This document shows, piece by piece, positions 1-8,187 of a DNA stretch of 59,167 bases (position 1 is the first letter of the stretch; every line of letters starts with the position of its first letter). The DNA comes from Flavobacterium sp. UBA7680 (lineage in GTDB: Bacteria > Bacteroidota > Bacteroidia > Flavobacteriales > Flavobacteriaceae). The stretch covers positions 1-59,167 of the forward strand of contig NZ_DLHA01000052.1 of assembly GCF_002482975.1 (NCBI RefSeq), written 5' to 3'. A program made the position numbers and the translations under genes. Below the pieces are notes generated by a model. It searched no databases. It was not told the DNA's origin and worked only from the letters and a program-made list of their open reading frames with translations.

Positions 1-4
1 GTTT

Positions 5-238
5 ATGGATAAACAGAATGACGTTAAAAATGAAACAATGGTTAAACGATTTTTGGCCGCTAACTTTACTTTTAATAAGAATGGCACCCAATCGGATATC
101 GGGCAAATAAATCAGGAATTCTCAGAGCTTAAATGGCAGCATCAGGAAATTCAAATTGAATTCATAGATGAATTAATTGCTAAACTTGAGGATAGAAAAA
201 AAATAATTTTAGACTTTCGGAAACCGAAAAGTAAATAA
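5..238 (+). CDS. Hypothetical small protein
   Basis: A 77-residue, charged protein that I do not recognise. It has no signal peptide or membrane segment; the second half is rich in Glu, Lys and Gln and looks helical. The ATG lies four bases into the window, so the true start could be further upstream and out of sight. It is followed 83 bp later by the HTH_17 gene on the same strand, which makes it a likely accessory gene of the same mobile-element patch. No function is proposed. Confidence 0.5.
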   Translation: MDKQNDVKNETMVKRFLAANFTFNKNGTQSDIGQINQEFSELKWQHQEIQIEFIDELIAKLEDRKKIILDFRKPKSK

Positions 239-298
239 ATATTCGCACCGAATTCGCTTCAAAGGCTTTGTTATAGAAATGTTTTTATCAAAGTTTGT

Positions 299-321
299 AA
301 CTCATTTCTAAATAATGAGTT
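299..321. promoter_or_regulatory. Inverted repeat abutting HTH gene start
   Basis: AACTCATT (299-306) and AATGAGTT (314-321) form a perfect 8-bp inverted repeat with a 7-nt loop that ends at the base before the ATG at 322. Either an operator for autoregulation or an mRNA hairpin hiding the start is possible; the sequence alone does not decide. Confidence 0.4.
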
Positions 322-621
322 ATGAATGATACTAAAGAAGAATTGATAATTCCAACAGTTGGAAATATTAAAAAACTATTAGAGCCAATCTATTCGCGAC
401 TTGATAATATTGACACCACCCTCAATAAAAAGCAAGTTAACACAGGCCACACAAAATACTATCGAAACCAAGATCTGAAAAAGATATTTGGGCTATCAAA
501 TAATACGATTATTAAGTATCGTGAAACCGGTATTTTACCCCATACGAAATTTGGGGATATCTACCTGTATGAAATTAAAGAGATAGAGGGAATCTTAAAA
601 GCTAATCGAGTTGCCTTATGA
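322..621 (+). CDS. Helix-turn-helix (HTH_17/excisionase-like) protein
   Basis: A 99-residue protein. The first 40 residues look like a short amphipathic helix. Residues about 48-95 match the HTH_17 pattern common in Bacteroidota mobile elements: an aromatic-rich strand (TKYYRNQDLKKIFGLSNNTI), a recognition helix (IIKYRETGILPHTKFGD), then a short wing (IYLYEIKEIEGIL). Such proteins usually act as excision or transfer regulators beside mobilization genes. The gene overlaps the next one by 4 nt (ATGA), so they are translationally coupled. An inverted repeat ends at its start codon. The family is fairly clear; the partner element is not visible in the window. Confidence 0.75.
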   Translation: MNDTKEELIIPTVGNIKKLLEPIYSRLDNIDTTLNKKQVNTGHTKYYRNQDLKKIFGLSNNTIIKYRETGILPHTKFGDIYLYEIKEIEGILKANRVAL

Positions 622-983
622 AAACAGATAAAAGAAAAGACCCTTTAACCGGTGAAGAATTTATACCTAAAAAAGTCTCACAGCGATTTGCTACTCCAGC
701 AAACAGAATCAAATTCAATAATGAAAAAGCGTCTCAGATTAGGACGAAAAGGAGCTTTGTAGATAAGCCTTTACATCAAAACCAATTGATACTTTTAGAA
801 TTGTTGGCTAACAAGAAAGAAACTATTGTCCATCAAGAGTTTTTACGAGGTAGAGGCTACAATTTTAATGTGATTACTCATTATGACAAATGGGAAGAAA
901 GAAACATTCCTTGCATTTATGAATTTATGATTATTACACTCCCAAACGAACAAATTAAAATTTTAAAAAATGATAGATATTAG
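618..983 (+). CDS. Hypothetical protein coupled to HTH gene
   Basis: A 121-residue basic protein with no signal peptide. It begins with a polar, Lys-rich stretch containing DPLTGEEFIPKKVSQRFAT, which resembles the N-terminal motif of a short unnamed family seen next to HTH_17 proteins in flavobacterial mobile elements (from memory). The C-terminal half has alternating hydrophobics, probably a small alpha/beta fold. It overlaps the upstream gene by 4 nt and the downstream 57-aa gene by 14 nt, so the three look like one operon. I cannot assign a function. Confidence 0.6.
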   Translation: MKTDKRKDPLTGEEFIPKKVSQRFATPANRIKFNNEKASQIRTKRSFVDKPLHQNQLILLELLANKKETIVHQEFLRGRGYNFNVITHYDKWEERNIPCIYEFMIITLPNEQIKILKNDRY

Positions 984-1143
984 AAACATAGAAATGGTTA
1001 CTCCAGACATTCAACGACAGTCCTTGATTGAAAGCAATCAGAAATTAAAAAACACAACAATTGTGCTTTTTTCTGTATTGGTAATTGTAATTGCGGCTTG
1101 TATTATTAATTACAATATTCAGGAGCAAAATAAAGAAAAATGA
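970..1143 (+). CDS. 57-aa single-pass membrane protein
   Basis: A short reading frame of 57 residues that starts inside the end of the preceding gene in another frame. It has a polar N-terminus (residues 1-28), one strong hydrophobic helix (TIVLFSVLVIVIAACIINY, about residues 30-48) and a short charged tail, giving a likely N-in/C-out topology. The clean transmembrane segment and the 14-nt overlap within a compact operon favour a real gene. Function unknown. Confidence 0.55.
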   Translation: MIDIRNIEMVTPDIQRQSLIESNQKLKNTTIVLFSVLVIVIAACIINYNIQEQNKEK

Positions 1144-1165
1144 GTTTTTTATTTTCAATAACTAA

Positions 1166-1179
1166 CCAAATTAATTTGG
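1166..1179. repeat. 14-bp perfect palindrome
   Basis: CCAAATTAATTTGG lies 22 bp after the 57-aa gene, in an otherwise featureless AT-rich stretch (1144-1385). It could be a protein-binding site; there is no poly-T tract to suggest a terminator. Confidence 0.3.
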
Positions 1180-1385
1180 ATAAACTTGCATTAATATGTA
1201 AGAAAAGCATTTTGAATATGTACACAAGTACTTTAAAGTTTATTTCATTTGAATCATATTTTAGATGAATCAATTAATAGCTTAGTTTTTTATATTGAAA
1301 TTGTAATATATTTGAATTGAAATTTAATTTAATAGATGAAATAAAAAGAATATAATCATATCAATAGCGTAAGCTAATAATCTTT

Positions 1386-1554
1386 CTCCGCAAAACCGGC
1401 AAAATTTTCAGAAGAAATATAGATTATTAAGCAGATGCTCTCGCATGCGTGGGCTTCTCTTATCTATATTTCAGGTACTTGCCGGTACCAGCGGAGTTGG
1501 GTAATGAGTTTGTCCCACGCTGTTGTTTTTACTAACTCTTAAACTCTATGGGAC
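1386..1554. other. Nested inverted-repeat structured element
   Basis: Three arms nest perfectly: CTCCGC (1386-1391) with GCGGAG (1491-1496), ACCGGCAA (1395-1402) with TTGCCGGT (1479-1486), and AAATATAGAT (1415-1424) with ATCTATATTT (1462-1471). An inner AAGC/GCTT pair surrounds GCATGC. A second hairpin follows: GTCCCA (1512-1517) with TGGGAC (1549-1554). The region is clearly richer in G and C than the flanks. It sits between the mobile-element-like genes and 1574, where no reading frame is convincing. It may be a structured RNA, a recombination end or a small non-autonomous element. Confidence 0.5.
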
Positions 1555-1573
1555 GAGGGTGTACAAATAAAAA

Positions 1574-2107
1574 ATGAAAACACTTAAATTCGGCATAGTT
1601 ATTATGTTTTTGTCCCAAATTGCAGTCGCTCAATCAAAAAATGATTTGCTTGAACAAATAGATATTTATCAAAAATCAATTTATCAAGATAAACCATATG
1701 ATGTTGAGAAGAATAAATTATTTGAAGCAATGAATCAAGTTGCTGCATCTGAATATCAAAAAATATTGCGTGAAAGTGAAAGTCGTGGTTTTTGTGAGTA
1801 TTATGCCGAAGGAGATTTGTTTAAAGAAACTTTGACAATAGAAATTGCAAACGACAAGCAACCTTATAGACTGAGTTTTTCTATAAAAATTGAAAGACGT
1901 ACTAAAAATTACATGGATGGAACATATTCGGACTGGCAAACAAGTTATCAAATTAAAAGATCATATTTAAACAAATTGCAACATGGAATTTATGTTGCAC
2001 TATTTGGACCGATAAAACTTCCTGAAGATTTACAGGCAAAAATTGAGAAATATAATGAGATTCAAACTAAAGAGAAGAAAAAAATAATTCAAGGAAGAGA
2101 TTACTAA
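1574..2107 (+). CDS. Secreted hypothetical protein
   Basis: A 177-residue protein with a classic signal peptide: MKTLK, a hydrophobic core, then a probable cut after IAVAQ (residue 20). The mature part is mostly charged, with helical stretches and a central beta-like segment rich in Tyr and Arg. I see no domain I recognise. It starts 20 bp after the structured element and is followed 14 bp later by another hypothetical gene on the same strand, so the two may form an operon. Location is probably periplasmic; function unknown. Confidence 0.65.
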   Translation: MKTLKFGIVIMFLSQIAVAQSKNDLLEQIDIYQKSIYQDKPYDVEKNKLFEAMNQVAASEYQKILRESESRGFCEYYAEGDLFKETLTIEIANDKQPYRLSFSIKIERRTKNYMDGTYSDWQTSYQIKRSYLNKLQHGIYVALFGPIKLPEDLQAKIEKYNEIQTKEKKKIIQGRDY

Positions 2108-2121
2108 TTAATTAAAAATTT

Positions 2122-2535
2122 ATGGAAACTTTTACTGCTTACACTCATGAAGGAATAAATGAATTTTCTTTTGACCTTTTAGTTAAAAATAGCACTTATA
2201 ATTTCTTGCATTTTTTTCCAAGAAAAGATAGTCCTGAAAAGGTTAAGATGATTGTTTCTTCATATGAAAAAGATAACACTTTTATTGAAGAGCATAATTT
2301 TTACCTAGAACTTGATTATACTAGAAAAAAATATCAAAATTCTCATATTGGATTGAAACACGATGGCATGAAGCAGAAAATGATATTTACTGCTTTAAAT
2401 CCAGAAAACAACGCTCCCTTATATAAAATTTGTATTGGTGTTGCAGTTGCAAAAACAAAAGATGGTGATGATGAAGATGGAGGGACCTTTTTGAGGCCTG
2501 TAGGGCCTAATACTTTATTGGAAGAATGTTATTAA
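2122..2535 (+). CDS. Hypothetical protein
   Basis: A 137-residue protein without signal peptide or membrane segment. It reads as mixed alpha/beta, with an acidic GDDEDGG loop near residue 115. The 14-bp gap to the secreted protein upstream suggests co-transcription. Its 3' end is only 6 bp from the end of the convergent gene at 2542-2754. No family was recognised and no function is proposed. Confidence 0.6.
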   Translation: METFTAYTHEGINEFSFDLLVKNSTYNFLHFFPRKDSPEKVKMIVSSYEKDNTFIEEHNFYLELDYTRKKYQNSHIGLKHDGMKQKMIFTALNPENNAPLYKICIGVAVAKTKDGDDEDGGTFLRPVGPNTLLEECY

Positions 2536-2541
2536 AAGTAG

Positions 2542-2754
2542 TTAATCTTCCCATCCGCATAAATCTAGTCCTCTTTCTTTTGCTTGTTTTAAAGTTACTT
2601 TAATGATTTCATGCTTACAAGCACCTAATCCTCTGCAAAATTCTTTTAAATGATATTTTTTAGCTCCCTTACTATTGCAGATATAAACATTATCAGCAAC
2701 ATCAATAAATGATGTTAAGGTCATGAAGATCAAAAGTAAAACTGCTTTTTTCAT
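2542..2754 (-). CDS. Small exported Cys/His protein
   Basis: A 70-residue protein with an N-terminal export signal (residues 1-20). The mature 50 residues hold the pattern C26-x8-H35-x4-C40-x5-C46-x19-C66, with the segment AKKYHLKEFCRGL. I know this as a recurrent short flavobacterial family ending in CGW-type tails. The spaced Cys and His suggest metal binding or disulfides after export. It is convergent with 2122-2535 and lies 34 bp downstream of the lipoprotein gene on the same strand. Function unknown. Confidence 0.65.
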   Translation of the reverse strand: MKKAVLLLIFMTLTSFIDVADNVYICNSKGAKKYHLKEFCRGLGACKHEIIKVTLKQAKERGLDLCGWED

Positions 2755-2788
2755 TGGACGCTATTAAAGTTTTATAAAGATACCGATT

Positions 2789-3193
2789 TTAATCAACTGT
2801 GAGTTCGTATTCATTTCCGTCTTGGTCCGTTGCTTTTAATTCGCCATAATCAACCCATTCAACTTCCACATCTACTTTATCACCCTCTGCATTAGTGATT
2901 GTTCCGGTTCCGTATTTATCTTCCATACTTACATTACCGGTAACTTCGTTTCCATTTTCATCATATCCTGAAACGTCATAATTATAACCATAGTCGCCGC
3001 TGGTTCCGGTTCTGTATTCATATTTGTAATTAGAGTCTGTATGCACCGTTTTTAATTCTTCTACCGTCAAATCTTCTGCGTTAGCCGGAACAAAATTTTG
3101 TTGAAGCTCTTGTTCATTTTGTTTACAATTATTTAAACTAAGAAGTGCAAAAATTAGAATTACTCGAATTGATTTAAGTAGTGTTTTTATCAT
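2789..3193 (-). CDS. Lipoprotein, hypothetical
   Basis: A 134-residue protein. A hydrophobic N-terminus ends in a lipobox-like LSLNNC, with Cys23 as the probable lipidated residue. The mature part is acidic and repetitive in Gly, Asp, Glu and Tyr. It consists of short beta-rich units built on alternating charged and aromatic residues (for example YGYNYDVSGYDENGNEV), reminiscent of small flavobacterial surface lipoproteins. It lies 10 bp downstream of the nuclease gene, so both are probably one transcript. Function unknown. Confidence 0.65.
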   Translation of the reverse strand: MIKTLLKSIRVILIFALLSLNNCKQNEQELQQNFVPANAEDLTVEELKTVHTDSNYKYEYRTGTSGDYGYNYDVSGYDENGNEVTGNVSMEDKYGTGTITNAEGDKVDVEVEWVDYGELKATDQDGNEYELTVD

Positions 3194-3203
3194 AACTAAT
3201 CGA

Positions 3204-4010
3204 TTATTTAATTATTAGCTCTGTAGTTAAAGGAATGTGATCAGAAACCTCTTTAGCCTTAGCAAAATCTTTAAAATCTTTATAGAAATGAATTGCTTTT
3301 GCATTCCTCACTCCAATTTTACCACTGTTGTACCAGATGTTATCAAATTCATTAGAAAGACAATTATTATTTTCACATTTCTTTTTTAGTGATGTCTTCT
3401 GGTTTTCAAAGGCGGGTTTGTATCCCATTTTTTTTAATGGATTGAATACAGTATGTGACTCAGGGCAATTAAAATCACCAACAAAAACAATATTCAGATT
3501 GGGATATTGACCAGGTAAGTTTTTGAAATGCTTAATTTCAGTTTCAGGCTGCTTGCTTTTGGTTATAGCGTGGAAGTTGGCTAGGGTAAATTGCTTTTTA
3601 TTGTACTCGAAAGTGGCATAATAAGGTTCACGGTCAATTAATAAACCGTATTTTTTTTCTAACCAAGGTTTGTTTACTAGTCTTACTTTGACTGTCTTCC
3701 AGATAAAAGCATAACGTTCCGTTTTGTAGACTGAACTGCTTGTTGGATCGCTAATGGCGTAATCCCATTTGGCTCCTTTGCGGTCGAGTTCGTCAGCTAG
3801 TTTGGCTACGGCTTGTGCACCGCCATAACCGGCTACCACCTCTTGCAATGCTATTATATCATAATCTTTGACTGTATTGGCGATGTAAGTGATGGTACTA
3901 TCTGATTTTGAACTGCCAAGGTTTTCGACGTTCCAAGTTAGGATTTTTACTTGTGCGTGGAGGGAGGTTGTTAGTGTAAGTAGGAGTATTTGAAGTATTT
4001 TTAATTTCAT
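3204..4010 (-). CDS. Exported endonuclease/exonuclease/phosphatase family protein
   Basis: A 268-residue protein with a signal peptide cut after LHAQ (about residue 20). The usual EEP motifs follow in order: TWNVENLG (Asn of the metal site), ALQEVV (catalytic Glu), a central strand ending NFHAI, VFVGDFNCPE (the GDFN motif), NEFDNIWY, and SDHIPLTTEL at the end (catalytic Asp-His). Members cleave DNA, RNA or phosphoesters with Mg2+. Export suggests an extracytoplasmic nuclease or phosphodiesterase, possibly for nutrient scavenging. The gene is monocistronic or leads the lipoprotein. A degenerate copy of the palindrome described at 16651 lies upstream. Confidence 0.85.
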   Translation of the reverse strand: MKLKILQILLLTLTTSLHAQVKILTWNVENLGSSKSDSTITYIANTVKDYDIIALQEVVAGYGGAQAVAKLADELDRKGAKWDYAISDPTSSSVYKTERYAFIWKTVKVRLVNKPWLEKKYGLLIDREPYYATFEYNKKQFTLANFHAITKSKQPETEIKHFKNLPGQYPNLNIVFVGDFNCPESHTVFNPLKKMGYKPAFENQKTSLKKKCENNNCLSNEFDNIWYNSGKIGVRNAKAIHFYKDFKDFAKAKEVSDHIPLTTELIIK

Positions 4011-4059
4011 TAAAATTTAATTTTTTTTTTGAAAGTTAAATGAAAATTATTGAAAAAAA

Positions 4060-4073
4060 TACGGTTTCCCATA
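4060..4073. promoter_or_regulatory. Weak palindrome upstream of EEP gene
   Basis: TACGG-TTTC-CCATA has one mismatch from a perfect repeat and resembles the TTACGG-N4-CCGTAA sites at 16651 and 18380. Its centre is 56.5 nt upstream of the start at 4010. A poor minus-7-like TAACTTTC (4031-4038) follows on the minus strand. Suggestive only. Confidence 0.25.
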
Positions 4074-4093
4074 AACCACAACCTTTACTAAAC

Positions 4094-4123
4094 TAAATAG
4101 ACACCCATCAGGATGTCTATTTA
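4094..4123 (-). terminator. Hairpin after terC
   Basis: TAAATAGACA (4094-4103) and TGTCTATTTA (4114-4123) form a perfect 10-bp stem, 23 bp beyond the terC stop at 4147. The downstream run on the minus strand is only moderately T-rich, so a terminator of the Ter operon is likely but not textbook. Confidence 0.5.
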
Positions 4124-4146
4124 CAGAAATTTTAACTAATAATCTA

Positions 4147-5130
4147 TTATACTTCTGCTTTGTCAGGAAACATTATTGATAAAACAACAGACAAAACTAA
4201 TATCCCACCAATAACCAATAATGATGTTACCGATTCAATATGATAAAAAGGTGAAATTATCATTTTGACACCAATAAATGAAAGTATAAAAGCTAAACCA
4301 TATGGCAGTTTGTTAAATAGATGTATAAAATTATCAAGCAAAAAGAATAAGGCTCTTAAACCCAATATAGCAAATATGTTTGAAGTATATAAAATAAATG
4401 GATCATTTGAGATTGCAAATATTGCAGGAATAGAATCTACGGCAAAAAGTAAATCGGTAAATTCAATAACTGCTACAACAACTAACAATGGTGTTGCTAA
4501 TTTTTTCCCATTCTCATAAGTAAAGAATTTGGCACCATCATATTTTTCGCTCACACTGAAAAATCTTCTAATAAGCTTAGCTCCCCTTGTGTCATTATAG
4601 TCCTGCTCGTCGTCGTCGTCACCTGATGACCAAGATTTTATACCAGCATACACTAAAAATAAACCAAAAAGTGTCATAATGATATTAATGTCATACTTGA
4701 ATCCATCAACCCCAAAATAGCTTAAAATTTTGTTTAGATATGTAAGTTGAATTAGAAAAGCACCTGAAAAAATAAAAATAGCTCTTAGTACTAAGGCTCC
4801 AATAATACCCCAAAATAAGACTTTGTGCTTGCTTGAGTTGGGAACATCAAAAAACTTAAATACTAAAATAAATACAAAGAGATTATCTACTGATAGTGCT
4901 TTCTCTACCCAATAAGCAGATTGGAACTCAAAGAATTTTGTCGAACCTGCATAATAGTAAACTAACCCACTAAAAGCCATAGAAAGAGAAATCCATACTA
5001 ATGACCACGTAACTGCTTCCTTACTAGAAACTTCATGACTTTTTTTATTAAAAACACCTAAATCTAGAAGAAGCATTATTAATATTGCTAATGCAAATGT
5101 GACTATTAGCCACGGATTATTTTCCCACAT
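4147..5130 (-). CDS. terC: TerC family integral membrane protein
   Basis: A 327-residue polytopic protein. It opens with MWENNPWLIVTFALAILIML and then LLDLGVFNKKSHEVS, the TerC N-terminal pattern (Asp-Leu-Gly-Val-Phe followed by a charged HEVS loop). Further conserved TerC segments are SVDNLFVFILVFKFF, FTDLLFAVDSIPAIFA and the terminal FIGVKM. Seven to nine membrane helices are visible, and the acidic residues in VDN and VDS are those linked to metal-ion handling in the family. It is the last gene of the Ter operon, 37 bp after the kinase gene. In this system TerC is thought to anchor the stress complex at the inner membrane. Confidence 0.92.
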   Translation of the reverse strand: MWENNPWLIVTFALAILIMLLLDLGVFNKKSHEVSSKEAVTWSLVWISLSMAFSGLVYYYAGSTKFFEFQSAYWVEKALSVDNLFVFILVFKFFDVPNSSKHKVLFWGIIGALVLRAIFIFSGAFLIQLTYLNKILSYFGVDGFKYDINIIMTLFGLFLVYAGIKSWSSGDDDDEQDYNDTRGAKLIRRFFSVSEKYDGAKFFTYENGKKLATPLLVVVAVIEFTDLLFAVDSIPAIFAISNDPFILYTSNIFAILGLRALFFLLDNFIHLFNKLPYGLAFILSFIGVKMIISPFYHIESVTSLLVIGGILVLSVVLSIMFPDKAEV

Positions 5131-5167
5131 AATTAATTTAATTTAAAGGTTAGTTAATTTATTTTTG

Positions 5168-6676
5168 TTATTTATTTGCCATTGTTACAACAACCACACG
5201 ACCGCCATCTTCTTTTGATAATAAAAGTTTTTTACCATCTGTTAATTCTACCATTTCACCTATGGCAATTTCTTTGTCCTCTGATTTGTCAACTAATGAT
5301 GTAAGTTTTTGATTTACAAAAACCCATTTATTATTATGAAATGTAAAATAACCCACAGGAACTTTTTGTGCTGGGGTTAATCTTTCATTTCGGATTATAT
5401 TTCGATTGACATGCCATTGAAATAAATATTGGTCTTTGTAAACCATCAAACGATGGTTTTCGGGTTTCCAAACTGATTCTTTAAATTGAAAATATAAATC
5501 AAGTACCGGTAAAGTTCCTTGGTGATTTGTTCCGCAAAATGGGCATCTTGGTGTATTAGTATTGTCAAAAACATACCATTTCTGTTCACAATTACTATTG
5601 CTACACACCTGAATCAAATCAGTAGTTTTTAATAATGCAATTTCCCACTCTTCAGCTGTAGGGCGTTGCATAGGATTGTGTAGGCCGTCAATAAAAGCTC
5701 TGTCAAATAGCGGTTTAAGATAGGGGCCGGTTATTGTATATGGCAGTTTATTAACGTCTGCCCAATAATGGTCCCATTTTGATACTTGATGTAATTTTGG
5801 TCTGTTGCTTTTATCAGTTGGATGCTCGATGAATAATGCTTTTTCACCCATGGATAACAAATCGTCTTTTTCAGTATCTAAATCATGGACTTTACCCCCT
5901 TTTAATGGATGCCTATGAAGTAAATACATGTAGATTAGACATGCCAAGGCATGAAGATCAGTTAATCTGTTTGGGAGTTTTCTGTTAGGATCTGTCTTGC
6001 TCAAATGTTTTGTTGCCAATACTTCTGGAGCAATAAAATCTGCAGTACCTATTACTTCAGCTGGAAATAAACCAGGAACAACTAATCCGTCTAAATCTAT
6101 CATACATGCAGAGCCAGTTTGTGGATCAACTAAAACATTATTATATGATAAATCAGAATGTGAAAGTCCCATTTGATGCATTTTTTTCACACCCCTAGAA
6201 AGGTTTACACCAATCTGAAAATAATTTAGCCACTTACCTAATTCCGAATGGTCAAGGCTTAATGGAAATTGTTTGTTTCTAAATTTTGCACCAGCAAACC
6301 ATTTACCATTTTTCTCTTCACCTTTAATTAAATCTTGACTAGCATAACCTTTGTTGAAGAAAAATTTTGAATTATAAATAGGCACTATTATACCTATTTG
6401 ACCATTACTTTCAATTACATCTGTTGGCCATCTATAGATTTCATCCAAATAATAATCACCTCCTTCATTCTTTTTTATTCTGTTTAAATAATCAGAAGTG
6501 ATTTTTTTTAGCCTTTCTTTTTGATTAAAATCTTGCTTATCCTTAAAAATAGCTACAACATACTTTCGGTCAGGACTAAAATATACATTTTTAGCAGTAC
6601 CGCTTTTAGGCTCCCCGTTATCAACATATTGATAATTGGCTCCATTTATTATTGATTTAACCGTAATTATTGACAT
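5168..6676 (-). CDS. Protein kinase-like protein with zinc ribbon (YegI-like)
   Basis: A 502-residue cytoplasmic protein. The kinase fold is readable: VAIFK near residue 45 (ATP-binding Lys), the catalytic loop HSDLSYNNVLV (Asp175, Asn180), and IDLDG (193-197) in place of DFG. PEVL follows as the APE equivalent. A glycine loop is poorly conserved. A four-Cys zinc ribbon (CSNSNC...CPFC, about 356-384) follows the kinase domain. The arrangement with a PP2C and a vWA gene mirrors the E. coli yegI-yegK-yegL set and known Ter gene clusters. It presumably phosphorylates proteins of this pathway, opposed by the neighbouring phosphatase. The gap to the PP2C gene is 11 bp. Confidence 0.85.
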   Translation of the reverse strand: MSIITVKSIINGANYQYVDNGEPKSGTAKNVYFSPDRKYVVAIFKDKQDFNQKERLKKITSDYLNRIKKNEGGDYYLDEIYRWPTDVIESNGQIGIIVPIYNSKFFFNKGYASQDLIKGEEKNGKWFAGAKFRNKQFPLSLDHSELGKWLNYFQIGVNLSRGVKKMHQMGLSHSDLSYNNVLVDPQTGSACMIDLDGLVVPGLFPAEVIGTADFIAPEVLATKHLSKTDPNRKLPNRLTDLHALACLIYMYLLHRHPLKGGKVHDLDTEKDDLLSMGEKALFIEHPTDKSNRPKLHQVSKWDHYWADVNKLPYTITGPYLKPLFDRAFIDGLHNPMQRPTAEEWEIALLKTTDLIQVCSNSNCEQKWYVFDNTNTPRCPFCGTNHQGTLPVLDLYFQFKESVWKPENHRLMVYKDQYLFQWHVNRNIIRNERLTPAQKVPVGYFTFHNNKWVFVNQKLTSLVDKSEDKEIAIGEMVELTDGKKLLLSKEDGGRVVVVTMANK

Positions 6677-6687
6677 ATTACTTCAAT

Positions 6688-8178
6688 TTAAAAGATTACA
6701 GCTAATGTCCTGTCATCATGATTTCCCGGACTCCAAAAGTCCATCCAAACAGACAATTGATTAGCTATTTCTTTATTATTTTTATCAAAAACTACTTTAG
6801 CTTTATCTTCATTATTTCCTTCTAAATCTGCAATAAACTCGTGCCATTTTTCTAATTTCTCCAGATTGGCCTCTACTACAAACTTGGCGTCGTATATTCC
6901 ATCAGTCATTAGCATCAGATAAGAGAAATCATCAATGATTTTAAAACCAAATCGGGTTGAAAATTTATCGCTAACAAAAATCTCCGGCATCGTAATAAAA
7001 CGAGTCCCACCTCCAAATTCGCCAACATCGAGCCAATTCATTAATTTAAAATCAGTTTTATCTTTATTTAGTACACCAATTGGACAATCTCCAACACCAA
7101 ATGTTAATATTACATAACCGAATTCATACTTTTTAAAAAGTGTAAAAATCAAGGTACTGTGAAGTTCTTTAATATTTAACTCATTTTTATTGGCAAACTC
7201 TTCCAATTTGTTGTAAACCGATTTAGCACAACCTCCCAAATTGTTGTAGATGAATTTTCCAATTTTATTTTTAGTCGTTTCAACTACTTCTTCAACTTCA
7301 GCACTTTCATTCGCGATTTCTGAATTTTTACTTGGAACAGTAGCAAGAGAATCAGTTACTTCGTTACTTTCTTTATTAAAATCTTTTAGTAATTCATCAA
7401 AACTGTTTGTTACTTCTTTTGTTAAATTATTTTGGAAATAATGAATTACCTCCTGACAGGCAATTTCTGAGCCTTTGCGTGAAGCTTTAGCGCTTCCAGC
7501 TCCATCTGAAACTGCTACAACACTCCAACCTGTATTTTCAAAATGGTTAAAAGCATAATCGTCATCTCTAAAAGAACCAACATTGGCATGAGAGCGACCT
7601 CTCTTTGAAGAAACAACAATGTGTTTATCTCCAATTGAATTAAATTCTTGTACATTATCAGCTTTCCAAAATGGGTCATTCTTATCACTTTCTAAATTCT
7701 TCCATAATGATTTTGGATCTGCATTGATAATTAGATTAATTAATTTTTCATTCAATACAGAATCTTCGGCTTCACCTGTTACCTTAAATTTCAACTTTAT
7801 TTTAAATTCTCCATTTTGGGTTGGTGTTCCATAAATTAACTCAGATTCGTTATCATATTGCAAACCATATTCTTCAAGTCCTTCAAATTCTGAAAGAATG
7901 ACATCATTCCAACCTAATTGTATAAAATCAAATTTGCTTTCATACGGTTTTCCGACAGTACCGTTTGGAATCTGAACCGGATGTTGTATAATATCTGTTA
8001 TCCTGTTACTAAGTACCCACTTATTCATAATTATTTTTTGACTTTCGAGTATAATTTTTACCGTTTCAGCATTTTTTTCGTTTGTAACAAATTCATTGAA
8101 CATGATATTTCTATTCAATGGTATAATGATATTATGTGCTGAAAATAATTTTTCAATATATTCTTTGGTATTTGACAT
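6688..8178 (-). CDS. PP2C family Ser/Thr phosphatase with N-terminal Ig-like domain
   Basis: A 496-residue protein. Residues about 65-135 look like a small beta-sandwich of the putative-Ig kind (PVQIPNGTVGKPYE ... YGTPTQNGEFKIKLKF). The PP2C catalytic part follows: GRSHANVGSFRDDDYAF, VSDGAGSAKASRKG (metal-binding DGAG, residues 225-228), a long helical insertion about 260-310, LMLMTDGIYDA, and a C-terminal DDRTLAVIF where PP2Cs usually have D-N or D-D. All metal-binding Asp residues appear present. It probably reverses the action of the adjacent kinase, as in YegK/YegI. It lies 9 bp after the TerY gene. Confidence 0.88.
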   Translation of the reverse strand: MSNTKEYIEKLFSAHNIIIPLNRNIMFNEFVTNEKNAETVKIILESQKIIMNKWVLSNRITDIIQHPVQIPNGTVGKPYESKFDFIQLGWNDVILSEFEGLEEYGLQYDNESELIYGTPTQNGEFKIKLKFKVTGEAEDSVLNEKLINLIINADPKSLWKNLESDKNDPFWKADNVQEFNSIGDKHIVVSSKRGRSHANVGSFRDDDYAFNHFENTGWSVVAVSDGAGSAKASRKGSEIACQEVIHYFQNNLTKEVTNSFDELLKDFNKESNEVTDSLATVPSKNSEIANESAEVEEVVETTKNKIGKFIYNNLGGCAKSVYNKLEEFANKNELNIKELHSTLIFTLFKKYEFGYVILTFGVGDCPIGVLNKDKTDFKLMNWLDVGEFGGGTRFITMPEIFVSDKFSTRFGFKIIDDFSYLMLMTDGIYDAKFVVEANLEKLEKWHEFIADLEGNNEDKAKVVFDKNNKEIANQLSVWMDFWSPGNHDDRTLAVIF

Positions 8179-8187
8179 ATAAAAAAA

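Noticed and set aside
1380..1510. Integron attC site suggested by GTTGGGT (near 1495) at the right end of the inverted repeat
   Set aside because: The matching RYYYAAC box is missing at the left end, and no integron integrase or cassette array is present.
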